A stretch of DNA of 64,000 nt from Pseudomonadota bacterium (GTDB taxonomy: Bacteria; Pseudomonadota; Gammaproteobacteria; Burkholderiales; Gallionellaceae), in the NCBI GenBank assembly GCA_021800795.1, contig JAJYYO010000003.1:62001-126000 (forward strand). Direction: 5' to 3'. The first letter of the stretch is position 1; each line of letters opens with the position of its first letter. Shown one piece after another: positions 1 through 8,666 of the stretch. The translations under genes and the position numbers were made by a program. Under the pieces are notes generated by a model. The model saw nothing but the letters and a program-made list of their open reading frames with translations. It had not been told where the DNA came from and did no database searches.

Positions 1-198
1 CAGATCGACAAGCGCGTCTCGATGCATACGCTTCGTCACTCCTTTGCCACCCATTTGCTTGAGCAGAAGGTGGATATCCGGGTGATCCAGGTGCTGCTCG
101 GGCACAAGAAACTGGAGTCCACCGCGCTGTATACGCAGGTGGCGACCAAGATTCTGCGCGAGGTGGTCAGCCCGCTGGATGGCCTGCCGCCGGTATAG
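1..198 (+). CDS. Tyrosine recombinase/phage-type integrase, C-terminal part (5' end outside window)
   Basis: Frame 1 is open from the first base to the TAG at 196-198, giving 65 residues. They contain the C-terminal catalytic box of tyrosine recombinases: [11 protein letters not shown] (HxxR), then [18 protein letters not shown], with the second catalytic His in LLGH and the nucleophilic Tyr in the LYT motif. This is the DNA cleavage and rejoining core. The close packing with the IS91 transposase suggests it belongs to the mobile unit rather than to XerC/XerD. Family assignment is firm; the exact subgroup cannot be judged from the fragment. Confidence 0.85.
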   Translation, partial: QIDKRVSMHTLRHSFATHLLEQKVDIRVIQVLLGHKKLESTALYTQVATKILREVVSPLDGLPPV

Positions 199-218
199 AT
201 CGAATGTAGATCACGATC

Positions 219-1406
219 ATGGTGCGTCCCGCACTGGAGGTCGCGGATATTTTTCGCGCCCACGGTCCGGCGTGGCGGCAGGCTCAACAATCCCACCTGA
301 GTCTGGGACAACTCAAGGTCATGTCGGCCATCGAACAGTGCCGCAGCGCGGCGCTGGGAGGACATGTGCTGCATTGCCCGGCGTGCGATCATCACGAAAT
401 CTCCTATAACTCCTGCCGTAACCGGCATTGCCCCAAGTGTCAGGCCAGTGCGGCGAAGCGCTGGCTGGAAGCCCGTCAGACCGAGTTGCTGCCGGTGGAC
501 TATTATCATGTGGTGTTCACCTTGCCCGCACCGATCAGCGAAATCGCCTACACCAACAAGGCGGTGATTTACCGTCTGCTGTTCGAGGTCGCCGCAGAAA
601 CGCTGCGCACCATTGCCGCCGATCCCAAACACCTGGGCGCGCGGATCGGTGCGACGCTGGTACTGCACACATGGGGGTCGGCGCTGACGCATCATCCACA
701 TGTGCATGGCATCGTTCCCGGCGGCGGACTGTCCTTTGACGGGGAGCGCTGGATTGCTTGTCGCCCGGGGTTCTTTCTGCCGGTGCGGGTGTTGTCGCGG
801 CTCTTCCGGCGGCGCTTTCTGGAAGAAATTGGACAGGCACATCGCACCGGTCAGCTACAGTTCTTCGGTGAACGCGCGCAGCTTGCCGACGCAAATACAT
901 TTGCCGACTGGCTGGCACCGCTGCGCAACTGCGAATGGGTGGTGTATGCCAAACGCCCGTTCGCAGGCCCTGCAGCGGTATTGGCGTATCTGTCGCGTTA
1001 CACCCATCGGGTGGCGATTGCCAATTCGCGACTGGTCTCGCTGGACCAACGCGGCGTGACCTTCAACTGGAAAGACTATCGCGCCAAGGGCGCGACACGC
1101 TACAAGACCATGACGCTCAGTACCGACGAATTCATGCGGCGCTTCCTGTTACATGTTCTGCCCGGTGGGTTTCACCGTATCCGCCACTACGGATTGATTG
1201 CCAATGCCGGACGCAGCGAGAACCTGGCGAAGGCGCGCGAATTGCTGCATGTTGTTCCCATGCCAGCCAAGATTGATGAGGCGTCGGCTGAACCCGTTCA
1301 GCCGACTTTCATCTGCCCTGACTGCTGTGCAGCGATGGTCGTGATTGAAACGCTGGCACGCGAATATCGAATCCGCGCGCCACCACAGCTCAGGGGTGTG
1401 CCATGA
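219..1406 (+). CDS. IS91 family transposase (Y2 HUH type)
   Basis: A 395-residue protein of full family length. The N-terminal zinc-binding region (about residues 48-80) shows the CPAC...CRNRHCPKCQ pattern. The core carries the HUH metal motif in HHPHVHGIVPGGG and the paired tyrosines in YLSRYTHR, the two nucleophiles of rolling-circle-type IS91 transposases. The C-terminus ends in the usual RAPP-like tail, so the gene seems intact. It would nick and transfer single-stranded DNA from one terminus of the element. It starts 20 bases after the recombinase stop, probably in the same transcript. Confidence 0.93.
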   Translation: MVRPALEVADIFRAHGPAWRQAQQSHLSLGQLKVMSAIEQCRSAALGGHVLHCPACDHHEISYNSCRNRHCPKCQASAAKRWLEARQTELLPVDYYHVVFTLPAPISEIAYTNKAVIYRLLFEVAAETLRTIAADPKHLGARIGATLVLHTWGSALTHHPHVHGIVPGGGLSFDGERWIACRPGFFLPVRVLSRLFRRRFLEEIGQAHRTGQLQFFGERAQLADANTFADWLAPLRNCEWVVYAKRPFAGPAAVLAYLSRYTHRVAIANSRLVSLDQRGVTFNWKDYRAKGATRYKTMTLSTDEFMRRFLLHVLPGGFHRIRHYGLIANAGRSENLAKARELLHVVPMPAKIDEASAEPVQPTFICPDCCAAMVVIETLAREYRIRAPPQLRGVP

Positions 1407-1651
1407 TCCTCGTCATTACTCGATGCAGAAACCGTCATCGGCCAGCACCGGTACGGGAAGCTGTTGTCATGCGCTGTAATAACGCTGATTATTGCGCTCT
1501 ACCGCAACTGAGAATCATGGCTGTCCACGTCGACACGGGGCATCTGAACCATGACATCATCAGTCAAATCGACGTGATCACCCCGTCAAGCGGCAGAGCA
1601 ATCATTCAAATCCCCATAGTCCATCGTCTAATCTGACGGACATCGGCAACA
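1407..1651. other. Gene-free stretch after the IS91 transposase
   Basis: Probably contains the right end of the IS91-type element. I see no convincing gene. A 77-codon open frame starting at 1403 has no recognisable domain and no good ribosome site. Confidence 0.4.
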
Positions 1652-2005
1652 TCACGCGGTTTCGTCCCTCGAGGCTTGTCCGACACCTGCCAGCAGCGTT
1701 CTGTTGTATCCTGACAGCCTTGTGTTTGAAGGCAGGTATCCGACAACCCTTAACATCAGGAGATAGTCGCGAGTATCCGCTTTCAGGAAGCGTAATTTAA
1801 AATGCATGAAAGCAAGGCAGGCGTCTGACAACTGGTGTCCGATCAAGTTTGAACTGCTGCACCCGGCTACGGTTTCGATCCAATCGGTCAACTCCATCGC
1901 AGATCTGAACGCATCGTTTCTGGGTAAACCATTCAAAACCGCTTGCGCAGATTTGACGCCCGCCATAGGATGGTCGGGCTTTTTGCCAAACAATTTTGTC
2001 AGCAT
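1652..2005 (-). pseudogene. Frameshifted remnant of a conserved betaproteobacterial protein
   Basis: The start (ATG at 2003-2005) gives MLTKLFGKKPDHPM followed by LPRNDAFRSAMELTDWIETV, which resembles the N-terminus of a conserved, roughly 500-600-residue betaproteobacterial protein whose function I cannot name with confidence. After about 45 residues the similarity moves to another frame (QFKLD near 1840-1860) and then hits a stop. Only the 5' end survives and it carries a frameshift. It lies just beside the IS91-type unit, so loss of the rest may be linked to that insertion. The parent family is recalled from memory and should be treated as tentative. Confidence 0.5.
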
Positions 2006-2084
2006 TACGCAGCCTCTGTTGGTTTACACGACCCGGCCTGTGGCAATATAACAATAAATCGTTTAATCGTGTACACGTTTACTT

Positions 2085-2801
2085 ATGATTCCCTGGTTAA
2101 CCGGAAACATGCCCTTCCCGCCTGTCACGCAGGCATTACAGGAACCAAACGGCCTGTTGGCGGCAGGCGGCGAGCTGACCTCCGCCCGCCTGCTGGAAGC
2201 CTACCGCTGCGGAATTTTTCCGTGGTTCAGTCCTGGTGAGCCTGTGCTTTGGTGGAGCCCTGATCCGCGCATGGTGCTGTTCCCGGCAGAATTCAAACTC
2301 TCCGGTTCACTGGCAAAGGTATTGCGTAAACGCAACTATCAAGTGCGCACCGACACCGCATTCGAGCAGGTGATGCGCGCCTGCGCCGCACCCAGAGACG
2401 AGCAGCGAGGCAGCTGGATAGACGAGCGGATGATTACGGCATATTGCGCATTGCACGAGCTGGGCTATGCGCATTCGGTGGAAACCTGGATGGATGACAA
2501 ACTGGTCGGCGGCTTGTACGGCGTGGCGATCGGCCAGATGTTCTATGGTGAATCGATGTTCAGCCTCGCGAACAACGCGTCGAAAATAGCGTTGGCGCAC
2601 CTGACCCGCCAACTGCAACGCCGGCAATCCGCCCGCGCGATCTCGATGATCGACTGCCAGATGTATACGTCCCACCTCGCTTCACTGGGTGCGAGGCTCA
2701 TCCCGCGCGATATATTTATGACAAGGCTCGAAGAATTGGTAAACTGCGCTCCTGTCGCAAACTGGCAATTCGATGGCGACCTGTTTTCAGGTAAATCCTG
2801 A
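2085..2801 (+). CDS. aat: Leucyl/phenylalanyl-tRNA--protein transferase
   Basis: 238 residues, the normal length. It moves Leu or Phe from tRNA to proteins with N-terminal Arg or Lys, marking them for ClpS/ClpAP degradation in the cytosol. Family blocks are clear: MIPWL at the start, FPPV, NGLLAAGGELT, YRCGIFPWFSPGEPVLWWSP, GLYGVAIGQMFYGESMFS and MIDCQMYTSHLASLGA. The start is set by the typical MIPWL N-terminus; no strong ribosome site is visible. It precedes bpt, the other N-end-rule transferase, an arrangement often seen in proteobacteria. Confidence 0.96.
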   Translation: MIPWLTGNMPFPPVTQALQEPNGLLAAGGELTSARLLEAYRCGIFPWFSPGEPVLWWSPDPRMVLFPAEFKLSGSLAKVLRKRNYQVRTDTAFEQVMRACAAPRDEQRGSWIDERMITAYCALHELGYAHSVETWMDDKLVGGLYGVAIGQMFYGESMFSLANNASKIALAHLTRQLQRRQSARAISMIDCQMYTSHLASLGARLIPRDIFMTRLEELVNCAPVANWQFDGDLFSGKS

Positions 2802-2941
2802 ATCCTTAACGCAGCAACTTGGGACACAGTCCCTTAGTTGTGCGGGGATAAATGTAAACTTGGCTCATGTCTTGTTAAACCTGGTTGAATTTAGTGTTTC
2901 ATCAAGACCCTTGCGCTCTCAATCCACGATCCTGAATCTTA

Positions 2942-3700
2942 ATGAGCTCACTCAACGACATTCCCATCTCCGCGCTGCACTTCTATCTGACCGCACCCTA
3001 CCCGTGCAGTTATTTGCCGGATTTGCAGGCGCGCTCACAGGTTGCCACGCCTGCCTTTCTGATCAATACACCGCTGTATTCTGAACTGGTGCGGCACGGC
3101 TTCAGGCGCAGCAGCACCTACATTTACCGCCCGCGCTGCGACAACTGCAGCGCATGCGTGCAACTGCGCGTGCTGGCAAAACCATTCACTGCAAACCGCT
3201 CGCAGCGCCGCGCCTGGAAACAGCATGCCTCACTCGTCGCCACGCTGCATCCGCTGCAAGACAAAGCCGAGTATTACGAGCTGTATCAGCGCTATCAGCG
3301 TGCGCGCCATCCTGGCGGCGGCATGGACAACGACGATCGCGATTCCTATCAGACCTTTCTGCTGCAAAGCCATGTCGATACGCTGCTGGTAGAGTTCAGG
3401 GATGAGGGCTTGCTGCGCATGGTCAGCGTGATTGATCTGCTGGGTGACGGCCTGTCTTCGGTGTACACTTTTTACGATCCCGATTTACCTCAGGCGAGGT
3501 TCGGGGTATACAACGTGCTGTGGCAAATCGAACTTTGCCGCAAACTCGATCTGCACTATGTCTACCTGGGTTACTGGATAAAAAACAGCCGAAAAATGTC
3601 GTACAAAACTCAATATCAGCCCGCAGAAGGTCTGCTAAATGGCATCTGGCAGACGCTCGAAGGGCCTGTCCTGAGCGAAGTCGAAGGAAAAAATACATGA
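2942..3700 (+). CDS. bpt: Aspartate/glutamate leucyltransferase (Bpt, ATE family)
   Basis: 252 residues. Bpt adds Leu to proteins beginning with Asp or Glu, completing the N-end rule with Aat just upstream. Family features visible are PYPCSYLP near residue 20, [21 protein letters not shown] (the CxxC pair), [14 protein letters not shown] and the C-terminal [20 protein letters not shown]. The last 11 residues ([12 protein letters not shown] region) are encoded by an interspersed repeat and are not part of the family. The stop overlaps the start of the next gene by two bases, so the two are probably co-translated. Confidence 0.95.
   Translation: MSSLNDIPISALHFYLTAPYPCSYLPDLQARSQVATPAFLINTPLYSELVRHGFRRSSTYIYRPRCDNCSACVQLRVLAKPFTANRSQRRAWKQHASLVATLHPLQDKAEYYELYQRYQRARHPGGGMDNDDRDSYQTFLLQSHVDTLLVEFRDEGLLRMVSVIDLLGDGLSSVYTFYDPDLPQARFGVYNVLWQIELCRKLDLHYVYLGYWIKNSRKMSYKTQYQPAEGLLNGIWQTLEGPVLSEVEGKNT
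3665..3687 (+). repeat. Short interspersed repeat at the 3' end of bpt
   Basis: The unit CCTGTCCTGAGCGAAGTCGA is a sequence known to be scattered through many bacterial genomes. A diverged copy lies at the 3' end of ftsE (58095-58120). Here it supplies the Bpt tail, and its GAAGGA end sits 9 bases before the next ATG as a ribosome binding site. Confidence 0.7.
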
Positions 3701-4560
3701 AAACGCGTCTGGCAATATTTGCAATCGCTGTGCTGCTTTTACCGCCGGCAGGTCTTTTTCTGAGCGGCACGGGCTTGAGTCCTCTTTCAATCAGTCCGCC
3801 CGCTGGCGATGACAGCATACCCGCCACACTGCGCACCACCATCATGCTGCTGCTCTACGTGCTGCTCATCAATCACACCATCAAACGCCTTACCGGCAGC
3901 GGCCCGCTGGAAAGCGGGCGCGCATATTTCATAAGGGTGAGCATCGCCAGTGCATTGACAGGCTGGCTGCTCAGTTATCTGAATCTGTTTGCAGCAAGCT
4001 GGACAGTGCCGCAAAACCATACCTTTATCCTGCAAATTTTGCTCTACACCCCGTTATTCGCCCTGCTCGTCCCCGCCGTTCTGGTCACCCGCGACCTGTT
4101 TGGCAGCTTCCCGGGCCTGCGCAATTCCCTCATTTTCCGCCGCGCCCTCCCGGACATCGGCCTGACGGCACGGGTGCGCACCCTGGCAGCCGTGGCGATA
4201 CTCGGCCTGACAGGCGGCGCTGTATGGCCTGCACACTTGTTCTGGTTATTCTGGATGTCACCGCTCGCGCTGCTGCTTGCATTGCAATTATCATGGCAGG
4301 AGAAAACGATATTTTCCGGAGCACAATCGGGCAGCCGCCTGGTTTTTTCCGCATTGTCGGGCATCTTCATAGGCAACCTCGCCGTCATCACCTACCAGTC
4401 GAACGCTTACCTGCAAATCAATCTGCCCAATATGATGGCGGCACAGGCAGGCCTTGCCCTGTTCGGTCTGCTGTGTTTACAACTCGGCGACTTGCTCGCC
4501 CAAGAGAGCAATCCACTCTCATCCCAGCCCGAGTCCGTTGCCGTCATCAGGAAAAGCTAA
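3697..4560 (+). CDS. Polytopic membrane protein of unknown function
   Basis: 287 residues with an N-terminal hydrophobic segment (residues 4-24) and about seven further membrane spans, including stretches around [28 protein letters not shown] and [18 protein letters not shown]. No catalytic motif or known domain is recognised. The start ATG overlaps the bpt stop and has an AAGGA-type ribosome site supplied by the repeat. The stop is two bases before pyrD, so it sits within a bpt-pyrD operon. Its position suggests co-expression, not a function. Confidence 0.75.
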   Translation: MKTRLAIFAIAVLLLPPAGLFLSGTGLSPLSISPPAGDDSIPATLRTTIMLLLYVLLINHTIKRLTGSGPLESGRAYFIRVSIASALTGWLLSYLNLFAASWTVPQNHTFILQILLYTPLFALLVPAVLVTRDLFGSFPGLRNSLIFRRALPDIGLTARVRTLAAVAILGLTGGAVWPAHLFWLFWMSPLALLLALQLSWQEKTIFSGAQSGSRLVFSALSGIFIGNLAVITYQSNAYLQINLPNMMAAQAGLALFGLLCLQLGDLLAQESNPLSSQPESVAVIRKS

Positions 4561-4562
4561 CC

Positions 4563-5585
4563 ATGTATACGCTGCTCCGTCCCGCACTGTTCCGGCTATC
4601 CCCGGAAACTGCCCACCATCTCACCTTAGCCAGCCTGCAAGCTGCCTGTTCATTGGGCTTGAGCGGTCTGATCGCCCCGCGGATTGCCGATGACCCGCGC
4701 ACCGTGATGGGACTGTCTTTCCCCAATCCGGTCGGTCTTGCCGCAGGACTGGACAAGAACGGCGAGTGCATCAACGGCCTTGCAGCGCTGGGATTCGGTT
4801 TCCTCGAAGTCGGCACCATCACCCCGTTGCCGCAGCCGGGCAACCCCAAACCGCGCCTGTTTCGCCTGCCGGAGGCTTCCGCCATCATCAATCGCATGGG
4901 TTTTAACAACCATGGCGTGGATGCGCTGATCGCCAACGTAAAGCTTGCAAACTACCACGGTATCTTGGGCATCAACATCGGCAAGAATGCCGCCACACCG
5001 ATCGAGCATGCCGCAAGCGATTACCTGATCTGCCTGCGTAAAGTTTACCCGCATACCGACTACATCGCCGTCAACATCTCGTCCCCCAACACCAAAAATC
5101 TGCGCGAATTGCAGAACGATGCAGCGCTGAACGACCTGCTCGCGCAACTTAAACATGAACAACAGATACTCTCCGACAAACACGGCAAATATGTGCCCAT
5201 TGCCCTGAAAATCGCGCCCGACCTGACGGATGAACAGATCGCACAAATCGCCCGCCTGCTGATGCAGCATTCGCTGGACGGCGTGATCGCCACCAATACC
5301 ACGCTGTCGCGCGAGGGCGTGGAACGCTTGCCGCATGCCGGCGAGACAGGCGGCCTGTCAGGTTTGCCGGTGCGTGACAAATCCAACCGTGTCATCCGCA
5401 AACTCGCCGCACAATTACAAGGCGCACTGCCCATCATCGGCGTGGGCGGCATATTGAGCGGCGCGGACGCAGTTGAAAAAATTCAGGCAGGGGCATCGCT
5501 GGTACAGATTTACAGCGGCCTGATCTATCGGGGACCTGCGCTGGTGCAAGAATGCAGAGCGGCAATGCGAACAACACCAACATGA
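4563..5585 (+). CDS. pyrD: Dihydroorotate dehydrogenase (quinone), class 2
   Basis: 340 residues. It oxidises dihydroorotate to orotate in pyrimidine synthesis, passing electrons to membrane quinone through FMN. The N-terminal amphipathic segment ([20 protein letters not shown]) marks the membrane-bound class 2 enzyme. FMN and substrate motifs are [49 protein letters not shown] (with the catalytic Ser), [13 protein letters not shown] and IIGVGGI. ATG follows the preceding stop by two bases. Confidence 0.97.
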   Translation: MYTLLRPALFRLSPETAHHLTLASLQAACSLGLSGLIAPRIADDPRTVMGLSFPNPVGLAAGLDKNGECINGLAALGFGFLEVGTITPLPQPGNPKPRLFRLPEASAIINRMGFNNHGVDALIANVKLANYHGILGINIGKNAATPIEHAASDYLICLRKVYPHTDYIAVNISSPNTKNLRELQNDAALNDLLAQLKHEQQILSDKHGKYVPIALKIAPDLTDEQIAQIARLLMQHSLDGVIATNTTLSREGVERLPHAGETGGLSGLPVRDKSNRVIRKLAAQLQGALPIIGVGGILSGADAVEKIQAGASLVQIYSGLIYRGPALVQECRAAMRTTPT

Positions 5586-5740
5586 AAAAAGGTTTAATTA
5601 CTGGTAAAGTAGGCCGACATTAAAATAAACATGGTTTTTCCGCCATGAAAATCGTCCGTTACACACTGTTTTAACAGGGGATAAATCAGGCAAGCACGAA
5701 CCAGACCATGCACAATGATCCGGCAACCACAGGAAACCAC

Positions 5741-7429
5741 ATGCGCATCAGCAAATTATTTAATCAGGTTCAACCCTATCTTGCAGCCATGGCAACCGTT
5801 ATCGTCGTGGGTTTGCTGGTTGCTGCAATCTATTTCTCGGAAGTCAATAAACAGTGGATCGTCTTCCTGAGCGGCGTTCTGGTCGCGGCGACGCTCGGAC
5901 TGACCAGCCGGGCATCCCGCGCGGAGTTGCTGAGCTCCAGCCGTACCGCTGAAGTCGCTTTGCTCAAGGACAAACTGGAACATGAAATATTTCAGAGCAA
6001 ACAGGTCAGCGAACAATACCGGGAATTACGCGCGCGTATGGAACAAACCAAAAGTGCATTCAGACGCCTGATCCCGCACCAACTGCTCGAACTGATGGGG
6101 AGAAACAGCATTCTGGACGTACAACTCGGCGACCAGTTTGAACGCAAGATGACCGTCATGTGTACGGATATCCGCGACTTCACCATGCTCTCGGAGAACA
6201 TGACACCACAGGAGAACATCGACTTCCTCAATGCCTATCTTGCACAGATGGAACCCGTCATCTGTGAGCACGGCGGCATTATCGACAAATATATAGGCGA
6301 TTCCATACTTGCTCTGTTCACCCAGGGCGCCGACGATGCGCTGGTAGGCGCCATCCACATGCTCGACAAACTCGACAAGTACAATTCCAGTCGTGCGCGG
6401 GCTGGCCACGCACCGCTGCAAATCGGCGTCGGATTGAACACCGGACTGGCCATGATAGGCACGGTCGGCGGGCCGACCCGCATGGAAACCACCGTGATCG
6501 GCGATGCAGTCAATCTGACATCGCGCATCGAGGGCGCCACCAAGATTTACTACACGCCGTTGCTGATCAGTCAAAACACCCTTTATGATCTTGCCGTCCC
6601 GGGCAAATACGACATCCGTTTTCTCGATCGCATACGCGTCAAGGGTAAAACTCAACCTCTGTCCATCTATGAAGTGTTCGACAACGACCCGATCAAGTTG
6701 AGGGACAGCAAACGCACGGACAAGGTAAAATTCGAATCGGCAATCGCTTCATATCATTTGAAGGACATCGCAACTGCGATGAAGCTGCTCAACGAATGCA
6801 TAGAAAAATCACCGAAAGACATTCCTGCGCATATCTATCTGGCGCGCTGTGAACAGTATCAAAATACCGGGCAGCATTTCACCACGGGCGAATTGAATAC
6901 CCAGATGGAATGGCGCAAGGAATATCAGGTTCATGTGATCACCATGGATCGTTCACACCGCCACTTATTCAACAAAATCAACGAGCTTATTGCCGCTTCC
7001 ATTTCAGGAAACAGCACCGAGATGCGCCTGGTATTCTGCTACCTTGCCAGCCACTTCATTGAAAGCCGTGACGAGGAAGAGGAATTGATGTCCCGCTACG
7101 ACTACCCTTTTGCCGAAGAACATCTGCGGGAACACAAGCGCCTGATTGAAGATTTCACGGCACTCAAGGAAGAGGTCGATTCGGGAGAGTACAACACCCC
7201 CTATCTTGCCTTCCGCGCCCAGCTTCTGCTGTTCGACTGGTTTAGCGGACATATAGCCCAGAGCGATCGTCACCTCGGGCGCCACATCATCAGGGCGAGT
7301 CCGACGGATTCCATGGGAGCAACCACCCTGCGATTGCGGGCCTTCCTTGATTCCGCCACCCAGAAACCCCGCAGCATCGCGTTGCCCGCCGACCAATCCG
7401 GCGCCGTGGCGCCTGCGCGCGTCTCATGA
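5741..7429 (+). CDS. Class III nucleotide cyclase with C-terminal hemerythrin domain
   Basis: 562 residues. Two N-terminal membrane spans (about 13-32 and 39-56) lead into a coiled segment and a class III cyclase domain (about 135-315). Metal-binding Asp143 (CTDIRDF) and Asp187 (DKYIGDS) are present, as is VIGDAVNLTSRIEGA with the transition-state Asn/Arg. A linker of about 75 residues precedes a bacteriohemerythrin-like domain (390-518) with His406, His438, His461-x3-His465 and His504-x4-Asp509. The Glu cluster (445-448) lies about one helical turn further from His438 than in the usual HxxxE. This suggests an oxygen- or NO-responsive cyclase; cAMP versus cGMP is not settled. The start at 5741 has AGGA eight bases upstream; an in-frame ATG at 5708 lacks a ribosome site. 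Confidence 0.85.
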   Translation: MRISKLFNQVQPYLAAMATVIVVGLLVAAIYFSEVNKQWIVFLSGVLVAATLGLTSRASRAELLSSSRTAEVALLKDKLEHEIFQSKQVSEQYRELRARMEQTKSAFRRLIPHQLLELMGRNSILDVQLGDQFERKMTVMCTDIRDFTMLSENMTPQENIDFLNAYLAQMEPVICEHGGIIDKYIGDSILALFTQGADDALVGAIHMLDKLDKYNSSRARAGHAPLQIGVGLNTGLAMIGTVGGPTRMETTVIGDAVNLTSRIEGATKIYYTPLLISQNTLYDLAVPGKYDIRFLDRIRVKGKTQPLSIYEVFDNDPIKLRDSKRTDKVKFESAIASYHLKDIATAMKLLNECIEKSPKDIPAHIYLARCEQYQNTGQHFTTGELNTQMEWRKEYQVHVITMDRSHRHLFNKINELIAASISGNSTEMRLVFCYLASHFIESRDEEEELMSRYDYPFAEEHLREHKRLIEDFTALKEEVDSGEYNTPYLAFRAQLLLFDWFSGHIAQSDRHLGRHIIRASPTDSMGATTLRLRAFLDSATQKPRSIALPADQSGAVAPARVS

Positions 7430-7530
7430 CAGTCATTTAATAACCTGCAACCATATAGTTATACCGATAAAGCGGTTGAAGCCGCCCATGAATCAACGGA
7501 TAATCCGTCCCTGCTTTAGGAATCATCATA

Positions 7531-8106
7531 ATGACTGAATACTTATTGATTTTGCTGGGCGCGGTGTTTGTGAACAACGTCGTGATGGTCAGAATACTCG
7601 GGCTCTGTCCGTTCATGGGAGTTTCCAGGAAGCTGGAGGCGGCCGTCGGCATGGGAGCGGCAACTGCCTTCGTGCTGACGCTGGCTTCAGGCTCCAGCTA
7701 TCTGATCAACCATTACCTGCTGGGTCCTGATCTTGCCTATCTCACCACCTTGTCGTTCATCGTGGTGATCGCCGGCATCGTGCAGTTCACCGAAATGCTG
7801 ATACAGAAGACCAGCCCGGAACTGTACCAGACGCTGGGCATCTACCTGCCGCTGATTACCACCAACTGTGCCGTGCTGGGCGTGCCATTGCTCAACGTGC
7901 AGGCCAAACACAATTTCATGGAATCCCTGGTCTTCGGCATGGGCAACGCGTTGGGCTTCACGCTGGTCATGATTTTATTCGCCGGACTGCGTGAACGCAT
8001 GGAAGGCGCTGACGTGCCCGGCATATTCAAAGGTTCGGCAATTGCCATGGTCACTGCGGGGCTGATGAGCCTGTCCTTCATGGGATTTTCCGGGCTGATC
8101 AAATAA
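7531..8106 (+). CDS. rsxA: Electron transport complex subunit RsxA/RnfA
   Basis: 191 residues with six membrane spans. This is one of the two homologous channel-like subunits of the Rnf/Rsx complex, which couples electron transfer between ferredoxin and NAD to ion movement or, as Rsx, keeps SoxR reduced. Typical text includes [29 protein letters not shown] (with the Cys of the membrane iron site) and FAGLRERME. The stop overlaps the rsxB start by one base. It opens an operon whose order A-B-C-D-G-E matches the gammaproteobacterial one. Confidence 0.97.
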   Translation: MTEYLLILLGAVFVNNVVMVRILGLCPFMGVSRKLEAAVGMGAATAFVLTLASGSSYLINHYLLGPDLAYLTTLSFIVVIAGIVQFTEMLIQKTSPELYQTLGIYLPLITTNCAVLGVPLLNVQAKHNFMESLVFGMGNALGFTLVMILFAGLRERMEGADVPGIFKGSAIAMVTAGLMSLSFMGFSGLIK

Positions 8107-8666
8107 TGCTCAGTGCATTGCTGGCAATGTCCGTGATCGCCATCGCGCTGGGCGCGGTGCTGGGTTTTGCCGCGATCAGATTTCGCGTCGAAGGAAACCC
8201 GCTGGTGGACAAGATCGACGCCGTTCTGCCGCAGACGCAATGCGGTCAGTGCGGTTATCCCGGTTGCCGACCCTATGCGACTGCCATAGCCGAAGGCTTG
8301 GCCGACATCAATCAATGCCCGCCCGGCGGCGAAGAAGGCATACACAAGCTGGCAGACCTGCTCGGCATGGAGTTCAAACCGTTCGGCGGTGAGACCGTTA
8401 CCAAACCAAAAGCGGTGGCGTTCATCGACGAATCCACCTGCATCGGCTGCACGCTGTGCATCCAGGCCTGCCCGGTGGATGCCATCGCCGGAGCCGCCAA
8501 ACAGTTGCACACCGTGATCGCCTCAGAATGCACGGGTTGCGAGCTATGCATACCGCCGTGCCCGGTTGACTGCATCAGCATGGTGGCAATCATCGATACA
8601 ACCACCAGCTGGAAGTGGAAATACCCCGTGTACGCGCTGACTCCTGCACCAATAGACACGCCATGA
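8106..8666 (+). CDS. rsxB: Electron transport complex subunit RsxB/RnfB (ferredoxin-like)
   Basis: 186 residues. An N-terminal membrane anchor (about 3-25) is followed by the Fe-S domain with [13 protein letters not shown]...CPPGG. Two 4Fe-4S clusters follow in [12 protein letters not shown] and [12 protein letters not shown]. It is the ferredoxin-like entry or exit point of electrons in the complex. It starts on the last base of rsxA, and its TGA overlaps the rsxC ATG. Confidence 0.96.
   Translation: MLSALLAMSVIAIALGAVLGFAAIRFRVEGNPLVDKIDAVLPQTQCGQCGYPGCRPYATAIAEGLADINQCPPGGEEGIHKLADLLGMEFKPFGGETVTKPKAVAFIDESTCIGCTLCIQACPVDAIAGAAKQLHTVIASECTGCELCIPPCPVDCISMVAIIDTTTSWKWKYPVYALTPAPIDTP

Larger units (their letters stand above)
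1..1406 (+). mobile_element. IS91-type mobile unit (recombinase + Y2 transposase), left end outside window
   Basis: A tyrosine-recombinase C-terminus is followed after 20 bases by a complete IS91-family transposase on the same strand. This pairing is known in several IS91-like elements. The left end lies before base 1. I could not define the right (origin-type) terminus. The sequence after the transposase stop holds no convincing gene and leads into a damaged chromosomal gene. Confidence 0.75.

Noticed and set aside
1403-1636. 77-codon open frame after the IS91 transposase
   Set aside because: No domain, no ribosome site and composition like non-coding element ends.
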